DNA of 28,642 nucleotides, from the IMG/VR virus record IMGVR_UViG_3300035670_009554, positions 1-28,642 of that record; one strand, 5' to 3'. Below are positions 11,808 to 18,957 of this stretch, piece by piece. Each line of letters begins with the position of its first letter. Within the stretch, counting starts at the first letter, position 1. The DNA is from a virus. The translations under genes and the position numbers were made by a program. A model generated the notes under the pieces. The model was given only the letters and a program-made list of their open reading frames with translations. It was not told the origin of the DNA and ran no database searches.

Positions 11808-12317
11808 ATGTCTGTACGAGAATTTAATTTACCATGGATTGTTACAGCACAGAATTTGATTGGAACAAAAGAAATCCCTGGTAGTAAATCAAATTCTGTG
11901 ATTATCAGTTGGGCGAAAGACCTTGGTGGTTGGATCAAAAATTTTTATAAGAATGATGATATCCCATGGTGTGGTTTGTTTGTTGCGCATTGTATGCAAG
12001 CGAATGGTATTCCTATAACCATCGAGAATCCATTATCAGCACGCGCTTGGAATGAATTTGGCGAAAAAACGACACCACGATATGGTTGTATTATGGTATT
12101 TTCAAGAAACGGAGGCGGACACGTCGGATTTTATGTTTCAGAAGACAACACATCATACCATATCCTTGGAGGTAATCAATCAAATACTGTTAATATTACC
12201 AGAGTATCAAAACAAAGATACCTTGGAGCTAGATGGCCAACTGGTTATGAACAATTGGCTAATACTAAAAGATACATTAAAAAGTTCGATGGTAAAATGA
12301 GTGTTGATGAAGCTTAA
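11808..12317 (+). CDS. Endolysin-like CHAP/NlpC-P60 family protein (TIGR02594 type)
   Basis: A 169-residue single-domain enzyme of the TIGR02594 type, related to CHAP/NlpC-P60 amidases or peptidases that cut peptidoglycan peptides. IPWCGLFVAHCMQ (about 46-58) supplies the catalytic Cys and GGGHVGFYVS (about 101-110) the His. It opens WIVTAQNLIGTKEIPGSKSN, a typical start of this family. ATG 11808 was chosen for GGAGG at 11798-11802. No signal peptide is present, so it would need a holin or other export. It is the only plus-strand gene after the virion lysin and is driven by its own late promoter. The same domain type occurs in the virion lysin. Confidence 0.85.
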   Translation: MSVREFNLPWIVTAQNLIGTKEIPGSKSNSVIISWAKDLGGWIKNFYKNDDIPWCGLFVAHCMQANGIPITIENPLSARAWNEFGEKTTPRYGCIMVFSRNGGGHVGFYVSEDNTSYHILGGNQSNTVNITRVSKQRYLGARWPTGYEQLANTKRYIKKFDGKMSVDEA

Positions 12318-12493
12318 TCAAGCATATCAATTAATCGACCATCCTTATCAACAACACGAACTCTTGAATTAGGATAAACTTTTTTTACTTGTTCCATTTC
12401 TGAAAACATAGTTTGCGTATTGTAAGGAATGATATATCGAATTGTCATCCAATTCTTAGATGGTTGTTGAATTTCAATAGAATAACGATCCAT
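12314..12493 (-). CDS. Small protein of unknown function
   Basis: A 59-residue protein (MDRYSIEIQQPSKNWMTIRYIIPYN, and then a helix and RVRVVDKDGRLIDML). The alternation suggests a compact beta-alpha-beta fold. ATG 12493 was chosen for GAGG 8 nt upstream; the frame is open further upstream without a better start. Its stop codon overlaps the stop codon of the convergent endolysin-like gene by 3-4 nt. It follows the 158-residue gene directly. Confidence 0.6.
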   Translation of the reverse strand: MDRYSIEIQQPSKNWMTIRYIIPYNTQTMFSEMEQVKKVYPNSRVRVVDKDGRLIDMLD

Positions 12494-12494
12494 G

Positions 12495-12971
12495 TTAATA
12501 CCTCGAATTTTCTCGATATTGATCGAATTTTGATTGTAAGTCATTATATTGCTTGACCAGAGAAGAAACTTGATCTTGAAGATCTAAAATTCTTTGATCG
12601 ACAATAAGATCTTTGTGTTTTTCAAGTATTTTTCTCCTTAGAGCAATGTACTCTTCTTCGTGCATTTTACCATGAATAATTGGATGCAAATCTGTGTTTA
12701 CAAAAGTAAAACCATCAGATCGACCATTATAACTATTAGTATCGCATTTCAATTGTCTGATCATTTCATGGTAATCGCCATCAAGTATCCTGTTGATTAT
12801 TCTATTGACTTCATATTGAATATATGAGTTCAAATTATAAGCAAGATTATCACGAATAGTGTATTCGATATCTTCTATCATCGAATCGCTGATTTTTAAC
12901 ATATCTTTTTTGAATTTATCAAAATTGATGTTATCAATAGAATTTTGTAATTCATGTTTGAAATCATTCAT
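12495..12971 (-). CDS. Helical protein of unknown function
   Basis: A 158-residue mainly helical protein. It opens MNDFKHELQNSIDNINFDKFKKDM and ends in a coiled coil (ILDLQDQVSSLVKQYNDLQSKFDQYRENS). A central segment (GRSDGFTFVNTDLHPIIHGKM) is less regular. GGAG lies upstream of ATG 12971. It is next to the terminator of the DUF932 gene and has no visible promoter of its own, so it may depend on read-through. Confidence 0.6.
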   Translation of the reverse strand: MNDFKHELQNSIDNINFDKFKKDMLKISDSMIEDIEYTIRDNLAYNLNSYIQYEVNRIINRILDGDYHEMIRQLKCDTNSYNGRSDGFTFVNTDLHPIIHGKMHEEEYIALRRKILEKHKDLIVDQRILDLQDQVSSLVKQYNDLQSKFDQYRENSRY

Positions 12972-12988
12972 GTTAATATCTCCAAATA

Positions 12989-13015
12989 AGAGGGAGTCTT
13001 TTCCAGACTCCCTCT
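12989..13015 (-). terminator. Intrinsic terminator after the DUF932 gene
   Basis: An 11-bp stem (AGAGGGAGTCT with its complement) and a 5-nt loop, followed on the minus strand by TTATTT. Confidence 0.85.
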
Positions 13016-13022
13016 ATTACAT

Positions 13023-13997
13023 TTATGCGGCTTCAGCGAATTCAACTGCTTTCTTCAGAGCTTCGACCTTCTTCTGTCGATTACCACCATACCAAGCAGA
13101 AGTTAGACGCGTATCAATAGACCTACCAAGAAGATGATCGATGGCAAATGTAGCGCTATTGTATACCTGCCACCAGCTACCATTACCATATTCTGCTCCG
13201 GGCTGTGTTTCGAGAGCCTCATATGCCACCTTACCCGGACGTGAAAGTTTTGTCAAATCATGATTGTCATTGTTCGACATCAGAGGAAATACTTCCTGAT
13301 AATACTGAATCATCTTTTCAGTACTAAACTTCTTGTTTGCAATAAATTGAGCCATTTCCTTATAAGAATCCATGTTATTCTTTGCAAGTCCGAGTGTGTT
13401 CTTGACCATCTCTGGATCAAACTTACGACGATGATTAAGTCGTACCATAAGATCAGACTTCGCATTAAGAGCAAGCGTGAGTGTGTTATTACACACTACA
13501 CGAATGGCAGTGAATCGAATGTCGATAGACTTACCATATTCATGCGGGTTTGAAAAAAGAAGATAACCTTCTACTTTATCATCATTGAAAAGAGTGAAGC
13601 CATCGTCCTTGATCTTTGCGAGTGCCCAGACCATATTGCCACCCTTCAGACTTCCGGCTGTATTCATTTCCATGTCACCAGAATGGACGAAATCAGTAAA
13701 GAAATCGAAAGCTTCTTTGTTTTGTACTGGTTCCCAATCTTCAGAGATATGTGTCAGAATCTTCTTATCAGAAGATCGAACTAGTACATCCTTACCAGTA
13801 GAAACTTTCTGACCATCAATTTCAACAAATTGAGAATATCGATCGACTGACCAGTCAAGACCGGCCTGAACAAGCATCTCTTGAGGAGAGAGATCGTTCA
13901 TCACTGGAGTTCCAAGACCATGCCATGGAACTTGATAACCTTCGACGTTAGAGCCAACCTTGTGAGCGTAAGCGATCGTTTCGATTTCATGCGACAT
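13023..13997 (-). CDS. DUF932 family protein (phage/plasmid-like, TIGR03299)
   Basis: A 324-residue member of the DUF932/TIGR03299 family carried by many phages and plasmids. Family blocks are VPWHGLGTPV, AGLDWSVDRYSQFV, LVRSSDKKILTHISEDWEPVQNKEAFDFF, DIRFTAIRVVCNNTL and TRLTSAWYGGNRQKK. The length is normal for the family. The molecular role is not established; DNA- or replication-related functions have been suggested for relatives. It has its own early promoter and a terminator on the other side, so it forms a single-gene unit. Its promoter-leader is a near copy of that of the neighbouring 73-residue gene. Confidence 0.88.
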   Translation of the reverse strand: MSHEIETIAYAHKVGSNVEGYQVPWHGLGTPVMNDLSPQEMLVQAGLDWSVDRYSQFVEIDGQKVSTGKDVLVRSSDKKILTHISEDWEPVQNKEAFDFFTDFVHSGDMEMNTAGSLKGGNMVWALAKIKDDGFTLFNDDKVEGYLLFSNPHEYGKSIDIRFTAIRVVCNNTLTLALNAKSDLMVRLNHRRKFDPEMVKNTLGLAKNNMDSYKEMAQFIANKKFSTEKMIQYYQEVFPLMSNNDNHDLTKLSRPGKVAYEALETQPGAEYGNGSWWQVYNSATFAIDHLLGRSIDTRLTSAWYGGNRQKKVEALKKAVEFAEAA

Positions 13998-14059
13998 TTG
14001 TTAGTCTCCTTAGTTGCTGACTATGTGATATTATCATAACTAGAAGAGAGTGTCAACCT
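13995..14059 (-). repeat. Duplicated promoter-leader cassette, copy 1
   Basis: From the start codon through the ribosome binding site, -10 and -35 boxes this stretch closely resembles 14285-14349 (I estimate over 80% identity). It drives the DUF932 gene. Confidence 0.8.
14028..14056 (-). promoter_or_regulatory. Sigma70-type early promoter for the DUF932 gene
   Basis: TTGACA (14056-14051), a 17-nt spacer and TAATAT (14033-14028). Confidence 0.82.
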
Positions 14060-14065
14060 CTTTTT

Positions 14066-14287
14066 TTAAATTTCAAACTCTTTTTTCATGGAAGAAGGAA
14101 GATCAAGCAGATAGCAGATGTACTTAGAATCGCCCATAAGATCTTGGTTTGTTTCGTATTCAAGATTCTGAACAAACCACTTGATAGCTTGTTTGCGGTT
14201 AGATGCACCAAGATCATAGAAGTATTGAAGTTCTTTTTCAAACTCACGGATTGCTTTTGCTTCAACGACAAGCTTAGCACCATTCAT
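14066..14287 (-). CDS. Small conserved-looking protein of unknown function
   Basis: A 73-residue helical protein (MNGAKLVVEAKAIREFEKELQYFYDLGASNRKQAIKW, and then YICYLLDLPSSMKKEF). It is preceded by AAGGAG within the shared promoter-leader cassette. A frame of similar length on the same strand (14086-14283) is a shadow without its own ribosome binding site. Function unknown; the paired regulation suggests expression together with DUF932. Confidence 0.7.
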   Translation of the reverse strand: MNGAKLVVEAKAIREFEKELQYFYDLGASNRKQAIKWFVQNLEYETNQDLMGDSKYICYLLDLPSSMKKEFEI

Positions 14288-14349
14288 TTGTTAGTCTCCT
14301 TGGTTGTTGACTATGTGATATTACTAAAAATAGAGGAGAGTGTCAACAT
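14285..14349 (-). repeat. Duplicated promoter-leader cassette, copy 2
   Basis: The partner of 13995-14059. It drives the 73-residue gene. Differences cluster in the spacer between the -10 and -35 boxes. Confidence 0.8.
14318..14346 (-). promoter_or_regulatory. Sigma70-type early promoter for the 73-residue gene
   Basis: TTGACA (14346-14341), a 17-nt spacer and TAATAT (14323-14318). Confidence 0.82.
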
Positions 14350-14364
14350 CTTTTTGAAATAAAA

Positions 14365-14386
14365 AAGGGAGGATTTCTCCTCCCTT
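14365..14386 (-). terminator. Intrinsic terminator after the helix-turn-helix gene
   Basis: A 9-bp stem (AAGGGAGGA and TCCTCCCTT) with a 4-nt loop, followed on the minus strand by a run of Ts. Confidence 0.88.
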
Positions 14387-14409
14387 AGTACTCTAATATT
14401 TGAGTTACT

Positions 14410-14625
14410 TTACGCTGCTCGAACGATCTGATACTTTACCATTCGCTTGCCTTCAGTAACAAATGGAACGCGATTGAAGTTCATGCCAGTTTCTTCGAGA
14501 TCAAGAATACGACGAGAAAGAGATTGAATTCCGTACATGTCACGCGCTTCAGTAGAAGTAATAGTCTTCTTACGACGGAAGTGCTTCGCAAGTGTTTCAA
14601 GCTGTGTCATTGTCTTGTCTGTCAT
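14410..14625 (-). CDS. Small winged-helix/helix-turn-helix protein
   Basis: A 71-residue predicted DNA-binding protein. After a short N-terminal helix (QLETLAKHFRRKK), TITSTEARDMYGIQSLSRRILDLEETG forms the helix-turn-helix, with the wing in FNRVPFVTEGKRMVKYQIV. This pattern recurs in small HTH proteins of T4-like phages and in winged helices used in recombination or transcription control. It has its own promoter with a 5' hairpin and its own terminator. Targets unknown; it may regulate phage or host genes. Confidence 0.75.
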   Translation of the reverse strand: MTDKTMTQLETLAKHFRRKKTITSTEARDMYGIQSLSRRILDLEETGMNFNRVPFVTEGKRMVKYQIVRAA

Positions 14626-14648
14626 ATTTTAGTTTCCTTTCTCTATCA

Positions 14649-14668
14649 GTGATTCACTATCGAATCAC
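14649..14668 (-). promoter_or_regulatory. 5'-end hairpin of the helix-turn-helix transcript
   Basis: A 7-bp stem (GTGATTC and GAATCAC) with a 6-nt loop at the expected transcript start, just downstream of TATAGT. It may stabilise the mRNA. Confidence 0.55.
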
Positions 14669-14674
14669 TCTCAG

Positions 14675-14703
14675 ACTATATAACTATCTTACTTACCTGT
14701 CAA
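14675..14703 (-). promoter_or_regulatory. Sigma70-type early promoter for the helix-turn-helix gene
   Basis: TTGACA (14703-14698), a 17-nt spacer and TATAGT (14680-14675). The -35 hexamer is inside the last codons of the metalloprotease gene (TTG ACA = Leu-Thr). Confidence 0.87.
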
Positions 14704-15159
14704 CAGGATTGTTCGATTTCTTTCTATCAGTGCTTCGTTATACATCATCACCAGTCCACCTTCACGACCAAACGCTTCAATCTCCCATGGTTGCTCCCAA
14801 TAGCTAACTTTGTTATCATCAATAAATTCATTCTTCCATTTAACCAATGATCCATGAACAATTACACCGAGTTCCTTTTTGGCAAATTGTTTGACATGTA
14901 CAATCTCATGTGCTAACGTTCTAAGTTGGTTCATTCTTGACATTCTTGGTCTGATGGTGAGAAGAAATTCTCGTGGTTTGTAAGGGCAATCAAGAACGTC
15001 AGTTAACCCTTTATGGTTTGGAAGATTTTTGAATCTAACTATGATAGATAAATGTCTGATGAGTTGCGGGCTCATCAGTTTTCCCGCAAAAAACTTAGTC
15101 GCAAATTCTGCCTCTTGCATTGACAGATTTTTGCTGGTGCCTTCGATTAAGAATTGCAT
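14689..15159 (-). CDS. Putative zinc metalloprotease (HEXXH)
   Basis: A 156-residue protein with LRTLAHEIVHVKQFAKKE (about 81-98), an HEXXH zinc site inside a helix. EQPWEIEAFGRE (about 123-134) is a candidate for the third, glutamate ligand, in the manner of SprT-like or minigluzincin peptidases. The N-terminal part (KLMSPQLIRHLSIIVRF) would form the sheet before the active site. No signal peptide, so it acts in the cytoplasm, perhaps on host or phage proteins. GAGGTC precedes ATG 15159. The promoter at 15188-15216 serves it. Confidence 0.78.
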   Translation of the reverse strand: MQFLIEGTSKNLSMQEAEFATKFFAGKLMSPQLIRHLSIIVRFKNLPNHKGLTDVLDCPYKPREFLLTIRPRMSRMNQLRTLAHEIVHVKQFAKKELGVIVHGSLVKWKNEFIDDNKVSYWEQPWEIEAFGREGGLVMMYNEALIERNRTILLTGK

Positions 15160-15187
15160 CTGACCTCATCTTGCTGTCGAATTTGCT

Positions 15188-15216
15188 ATTCTAATTGGAA
15201 GTTTGGTTGATGTCAA
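15188..15216 (-). promoter_or_regulatory. Sigma70-type early promoter for the metalloprotease
   Basis: TTGACA (15216-15211), a 17-nt spacer and TAGAAT (15193-15188). It starts immediately after the stop codon of the 107-residue gene. Confidence 0.75.
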
Positions 15217-15540
15217 CTAAATTTTTTCTCTTGGCTTAAATTTATCAAAATCAATAATTCCTTCAGCATCGTCAAATGCAACTAGCATGCATGTATTTTC
15301 ATCTTTTAGAGATGAAATTGATACAACAATCATTCTTTTTGAATTTCCAAGAATCATATAAAGTACGTCTTTTTCTGTATTGTAACTCATTATAACTGGT
15401 GTTAATTTATTCTTTTCAATAATATTTTTACTAAAGTCTGTAGTTGACATACAAATTGCTGGAAATTGCAATGTAGTTTGAGAATAGGAAGGAATATAAG
15501 TGGAAATTAAAAGAATTGCTGAGAGTAATATTTTTTGCAT
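15217..15540 (-). CDS. Small exported protein
   Basis: A 107-residue protein with a signal peptide (MQKILLSAILLISTYIPSYS, likely cut before QTTLQF). The mature part has two cysteines (PAICMST, ENTCMLV) that may pair in the periplasm. Its strands (TPVIMSYNTEKDVLYMILGN, KRMIVVSISSL) suggest a small beta-rich fold. It lies 4 nt after the RecB-like nuclease gene and ends the operon. Function unknown. Similar small signal-peptide proteins occur several times in this window. Confidence 0.65.
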   Translation of the reverse strand: MQKILLSAILLISTYIPSYSQTTLQFPAICMSTTDFSKNIIEKNKLTPVIMSYNTEKDVLYMILGNSKRMIVVSISSLKDENTCMLVAFDDAEGIIDFDKFKPREKI

Positions 15541-15544
15541 TTGT

Positions 15545-16189
15545 TTATCCGGTATTAAAAATGGTTTCTAATTGATCGTGATAATCTATAGATTTCTTGT
15601 GAAAAATAAGTGGATCTTCATGATCTACCATCATAATAATAACGATATCTGGAACTTCTATATTATATATTTCTTTTACCATATTAGCATAAACAGAAGT
15701 TTGAATAAAATAATTAGTAATCATATCTTCTGTTTTTACTTTTTTTGATGTTTTGAAATCAACAATTGCAGTATTATTTTTCCATTTGCATATAAGATCT
15801 GATGTACCAGCGCATTTATATTTGCGAGAGTACATCATATGTTCAATACCATAAATTGTATCTATATTATTGTCTAATATAGATTTGATTTTGTTGAATT
15901 CACTTAGATTAAATGGCATTGCTTTATGTTTGTATTTTGAATCATTCAATAAATATTTTTCGCAGATATTATGAACAGCAGAGCCACGTATTCTTGCTTG
16001 TGTAGAAATTTTGTTGGCTTGTTCTTCTCCAACACGTTTTCTCCATTTTTCTAATGATTCTTTTCCATGCTCACCAAGAATACTAGTTACAGACTTGAAT
16101 CTTTCGCCTGTTTCAATTTCATAAAATCTGCCATTGTCTGTATCAATTCTAGTAATATCAATTTTTTCAAGAAACTCATGCTTAAACAT
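15545..16189 (-). CDS. PD-(D/E)XK (RecB-family) nuclease
   Basis: A 214-residue nuclease of the RecB/Cas4-like superfamily, probably an exonuclease for recombination or DNA turnover. Motifs in order: RGSAVHNICEKYL (GXXXH, about 68-80), YKCAGTSDLI with the catalytic Asp (about 125-135), AIVDFKTSKK with the D...K pair (about 141-150) and QTSVYANMV (QXXXY, about 163-171). The start of the protein (ETGERFKSVTSILG) matches the substrate-loading region of relatives. It is 2 nt from phoH in a compact replication operon. No cysteine cluster is visible, so the Cas4-type iron-sulfur site is lacking. Confidence 0.85.
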   Translation of the reverse strand: MFKHEFLEKIDITRIDTDNGRFYEIETGERFKSVTSILGEHGKESLEKWRKRVGEEQANKISTQARIRGSAVHNICEKYLLNDSKYKHKAMPFNLSEFNKIKSILDNNIDTIYGIEHMMYSRKYKCAGTSDLICKWKNNTAIVDFKTSKKVKTEDMITNYFIQTSVYANMVKEIYNIEVPDIVIIMMVDHEDPLIFHKKSIDYHDQLETIFNTG

Positions 16190-16190
16190 T

Positions 16191-16910
16191 TTAATATCCT
16201 AAGTTTTCACATTCGATAATAAATTCACGAACAAATCCAGAACGGACAATATCATTTCTAGACATTTGAATGAATTCAAATGAACCAATATTTTGACATA
16301 CTCTAATCAATTTAAGTAAATCGCCTTTACCATTTCTTTCATTTAAATCAGTTTGTTTAGTATCACCGCAGATGATCACTTTACAATTTTCTCCAATTCT
16401 AGTAAGAATTGTTGAAAGCTCCGGCCAAGTCATATTCTGACATTCATCAATTATTACTACAGAATCAGAAATAGTAACACCACGAATGAATGATGTAGAA
16501 ATGAATTCTACTTTTTGTTTTGCTTTTAATAATTCGTAAGCATCAGCTCTTCCAAATAATTCAGAGCAAATCTGAATGTATGGCAATTCATATACTTTAA
16601 TTTTTTCTTCTTGACTACCAGGTAGAAAACCAATATCACGCGATGGAACGATAGAACGGACGAGTACTACTTTTTGGTACTCGTCCGTAAAAACGTCTTT
16701 CATTCCAAGATAGATTGCTGAGAATGTTTTACCTGTTCCCGCAGTGCCATGGAGCATTAAATTTTTGCCATCTTTATAGCTATCAAAGGCTAACTGTTGA
16801 TTTTGGGTTAATGGTAGTATTCTTTTTAATTGAAATTTATTCTCGACTGTTTGAGACTGTTGTCTGAGCAATCGTCTTTGTCTTTTAGTTAGCCTTTTTT
16901 CGGATTGCAT
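16191..16910 (-). CDS. phoH: PhoH-like P-loop ATPase
   Basis: A 239-residue PhoH-family ATPase. Walker A is GTAGTGKT (55-62), Walker B VVIIDECQN (151-159), and the later GDTKQTD and FIQMSRNDIVR complete the family pattern. PhoH proteins are widespread in phages; helicase- or RNA-related roles have been proposed, but the exact job in phages is unsettled. ATG 16910 was chosen (AAGAGG upstream) rather than an upstream TTG at 16928. A perfect 12-bp inverted repeat lies within the coding region at 16656-16688. It is translated as part of the operon running from the tRNA-Leu-like gene to 15217. Confidence 0.92.
   Translation of the reverse strand: MQSEKRLTKRQRRLLRQQSQTVENKFQLKRILPLTQNQQLAFDSYKDGKNLMLHGTAGTGKTFSAIYLGMKDVFTDEYQKVVLVRSIVPSRDIGFLPGSQEEKIKVYELPYIQICSELFGRADAYELLKAKQKVEFISTSFIRGVTISDSVVIIDECQNMTWPELSTILTRIGENCKVIICGDTKQTDLNERNGKGDLLKLIRVCQNIGSFEFIQMSRNDIVRSGFVREFIIECENLGY
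16656..16688 (-). repeat. Perfect 12-bp inverted repeat inside phoH
   Basis: ACGGACGAGTAC and GTACTCGTCCGT around a 9-nt loop. It is more GC-rich than its surroundings, and the codons read TDEYQKVVLVR. No T run follows, so it is not an intrinsic terminator. It may be an RNA structure affecting translation or processing. Confidence 0.7.
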
Positions 16911-16921
16911 TAAACCTCTTT

Positions 16922-17158
16922 TTACCAAGTGTTAATATTACTTTTTCGGTGTTTTGATTTAATTGTCTTCAATACATCACGAAAACTATCATCTGGTTTA
17001 TGCAGACCCAAACGAGTTGGGTCTGCCATTCCAGGGAATCCATGAACCATTTGTTCCATGTGTTTATTATCTTCAAGGAATTTATCTCTTTCAGAGATTG
17101 TCATGAATTCAACAATCTCTTCATTTGTTTCTTTATTCAAAAACTTATAATATGGCAT
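16922..17158 (-). CDS. Small T4-like phage protein, FmdB-like N-terminus
   Basis: A 78-residue protein opening MPYYKFLNKETNEEIVEFMTISERDKFLEDN. This resembles the start of FmdB-type small regulatory proteins and of short conserved T4-like phage proteins, but the cysteine pairs of FmdB are missing. The rest (GFPGMADPTRLGLHKPDDSFRDVLKTIK) is polar. ATG 17158 follows GAGG with an 8-nt gap; a TTG codon sits directly upstream. A perfect 10-bp inverted repeat (17002-17026) lies within the gene. Function unknown. Confidence 0.68.
   Translation of the reverse strand: MPYYKFLNKETNEEIVEFMTISERDKFLEDNKHMEQMVHGFPGMADPTRLGLHKPDDSFRDVLKTIKSKHRKSNINTW
17002..17026 (-). repeat. Perfect 10-bp inverted repeat inside the 78-residue gene
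   Basis: GCAGACCCAA and TTGGGTCTGC around a 5-nt loop, in codons for ADPTRLGLH. It is the second strong intragenic hairpin of this operon. Confidence 0.7.
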
Positions 17159-17161
17159 CAA

Positions 17162-17332
17162 TTAATCCTCATATTCATCACTAAAAGATTTCCAATTCTT
17201 GCTTCGCAGATCATTTTTCATTCTTTTCATTTTTCGTCGATCTACATTCTCTTTTACTTTTCTTTTATCATTCTGTTCAAAATCGTAGTCATCATTCCAG
17301 CTGTAGTTATCTCGACGATATGATTTACCCAT
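17162..17332 (-). CDS. Small highly charged protein
   Basis: A 56-residue protein rich in Lys, Arg, Asp and Asn (MGKSYRRDNYSWNDDYDFEQN, then KRKVKENVDRRKMKRMKNDLR). Likely disordered or nucleic-acid binding. ATG 17332 was chosen because GGAG lies 6 nt upstream; an upstream TTG is possible. The start overlaps the stop of the preceding gene by 8 nt (ATGGGTAA), and the end abuts the next start, so translation is probably coupled. Function unknown. Confidence 0.65.
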   Translation of the reverse strand: MGKSYRRDNYSWNDDYDFEQNDKRKVKENVDRRKMKRMKNDLRSKNWKSFSDEYED

Positions 17333-17738
17333 TGTAGTCTCCAAATGCCTCCTGAATTAGATCTTTAGTGATATTCTTATATGGTAGCTTCTTATTCTTT
17401 ACTGATAGTAATAACTTAGCATCTTTTGGATCAACACTTTCCAAAAGTGTAATAAACAATGATTCTCTCCTCATCTGATTTAGTGTAGGATGACCACCCT
17501 CGACGAATAGATACATCTTCCTAGCTTCACTATAAAGCATTCCATGACCTTCTCCAGTTGGCATCGGTGTGTATGGTGGATCTGACTCTGGTAGGAGAAA
17601 TTTTACATTCGGATTGAATACATGTTCAAGAATAAAATGCAATTGTTTTGAATAATTTTGTCTCAAAAAATTGATTTTTTCATTTTTTGATTTTAATTTA
17701 GATGCTTGCTCAAGAATCTCAGAAATCATTAACCTCAT
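17325..17738 (-). CDS. DUF6433-like conserved T4-like phage protein
   Basis: A 137-residue protein I recognise as resembling a conserved family of T4-like phages (annotated DUF6433). Typical blocks are LHFILEHVFNPNVKFLLPESDPPYTP, GMLYSEARKMYLFVEGG and RRESLFITLLESVDPKDAKLLLSVKNKKLPYKNIT, with ITKDLIQEAFGD at the end. GAGG is upstream of ATG 17738. It lies beside RNase H, as relatives often lie near replication genes. Its role is not known; the family label rests on memory of the pattern. Confidence 0.72.
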   Translation of the reverse strand: MRLMISEILEQASKLKSKNEKINFLRQNYSKQLHFILEHVFNPNVKFLLPESDPPYTPMPTGEGHGMLYSEARKMYLFVEGGHPTLNQMRRESLFITLLESVDPKDAKLLLSVKNKKLPYKNITKDLIQEAFGDYNG

Positions 17739-17747
17739 ATAAACCTC

Positions 17748-18584
17748 TTAGAAATCATTTATCTGTTCAACTAATTGCTTAAGTCTATTCTTAGAAAAAT
17801 AATCCAACAAACCAGATTTATCCTTTTCATCAATTACATTATATTGTTGCATGATATTACATCTAATATTTTCCGGGATTTCTGATAAATCGATTAGCGT
17901 TTTATTTCTAATATAGTTACGATAGTATTTATTGTTTTCATCAATTTGATTGATTGAAAGTTCATCGATCAGCTTTTTTGTCATATTCTTTTGTCTTTGA
18001 TTGATTACAAAACAATTATCAGGTGAAGCGATATTTGGAACACCATCACTTGTATCACCTTTCAGAATATGAAGAAAAAGATATCGCTTTGGGTCTTGCT
18101 CATCGATGTATTTACTATTAACTGGATCATATTGTTTCACGCCTTCACGATGAAGTTGACGATAATCTTTATCTCCAGATACAATTAGAATAGGTTCTGT
18201 TCTAACTTCTGAACAGATAGTACCAATAATATCATCAGCTTCTGCCATATCCACTTCAATAAACTTATATGGAAAAACTGTTTTTAGTTCAGTTTTGATG
18301 TTATTCATTGATGCGAAAATCGCAGTCCAATCGAGTTCTGATTGTTCACGAGATTTCTTTCTTGATGCTTTATAAAAAGGAAAGAAATTCTTTCTCCAGT
18401 TTCTAGCTGAATCATTGCAAATAATTAGTTTACCATACTGATTACGAAATCTAACATTAATGTTTCTAATCATATTAAGAGTCATATGACGAATCAATGC
18501 TTCTTCAATTTTAATATTGGTATGTTTACCAATACTAGCAAAAAACGTCGCATAGATTGCCTGATTAACATCCAGCAGAATCAT
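17748..18584 (-). CDS. rnh: T4-type RNase H (FEN-1-like 5' nuclease)
   Basis: A 278-residue homologue of T4 RNase H (305 residues), which removes RNA primers and 5' flaps from lagging-strand fragments. Acidic metal-binding positions appear in order: MILLDVNQAIY, DSARNWRKNFFPFYKASRKK, VDMAEADDIIGTI, LIVSGDKDYRQL and KGDTSDGVPNI. ATG 18584 was chosen (GAGAG upstream, starts directly with the MILLD strand) over an upstream in-frame GTG at 18593. It overlaps the preceding gene by 20 nt. Together with gp32 it forms part of the phage replication machinery. Confidence 0.92.
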   Translation of the reverse strand: MILLDVNQAIYATFFASIGKHTNIKIEEALIRHMTLNMIRNINVRFRNQYGKLIICNDSARNWRKNFFPFYKASRKKSREQSELDWTAIFASMNNIKTELKTVFPYKFIEVDMAEADDIIGTICSEVRTEPILIVSGDKDYRQLHREGVKQYDPVNSKYIDEQDPKRYLFLHILKGDTSDGVPNIASPDNCFVINQRQKNMTKKLIDELSINQIDENNKYYRNYIRNKTLIDLSEIPENIRCNIMQQYNVIDEKDKSGLLDYFSKNRLKQLVEQINDF

Positions 18585-18957
18585 CAGATTCACTCTCTTC
18601 TGTTTTTAGTTTAACTGTTGGCGGGATAAAAGTGTACCCACTTTCTTCTTCATCGTCAATAATCAAAATGCTATGATTAGCTAAAATTTGCAGTTCATGC
18701 TCTTCATCATGGTATTTAGCAATCATAGACTTGATAGATTCGAAGACAAAGAAAAAGTCTTTTTCCATTCGTGTACCAATTGGAAAATCATATCCCAACT
18801 GACCTAAATCTTCAACAATACTATCAAATAATGAACTACTTACTTCCATAATCTGATAAAATTTCTTGAATTCTAAATTCTCCTGTACTTCTTCATAATC
18901 CGGTACTGGAGTACTATTTTTAAAAGATTTAGGAAATTTGATTATATTATCACTCAT
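18565..18957 (-). CDS. Acidic protein of unknown function in the replication operon
   Basis: A 130-residue protein beginning MSDNIIKFPKSFKNSTPVPDYEE, with helices in the middle (KKFYQIMEVSSSLFDSIVEDLGQLGYDF, DFFFVFESIKSMIAKYHDEEHELQ) and an acidic end (EEESGYTF, TEESESDDSAGC). The N-terminal IIKFP pattern is common in phage and plasmid small proteins. Its ATG overlaps the preceding stop (ATGA) and its end overlaps rnh by 20 nt, so all three are probably coupled. Position beside rnh suggests a replication-associated role, which is inference. Confidence 0.65.
   Translation of the reverse strand: MSDNIIKFPKSFKNSTPVPDYEEVQENLEFKKFYQIMEVSSSLFDSIVEDLGQLGYDFPIGTRMEKDFFFVFESIKSMIAKYHDEEHELQILANHSILIIDDEEESGYTFIPPTVKLKTEESESDDSAGC

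Noticed and set aside
14086-14283. 65-codon frame overlapping the 73-residue gene on the same strand
   Set aside because: It has no ribosome site of its own, and the 73-codon frame fits the duplicated leader cassette.
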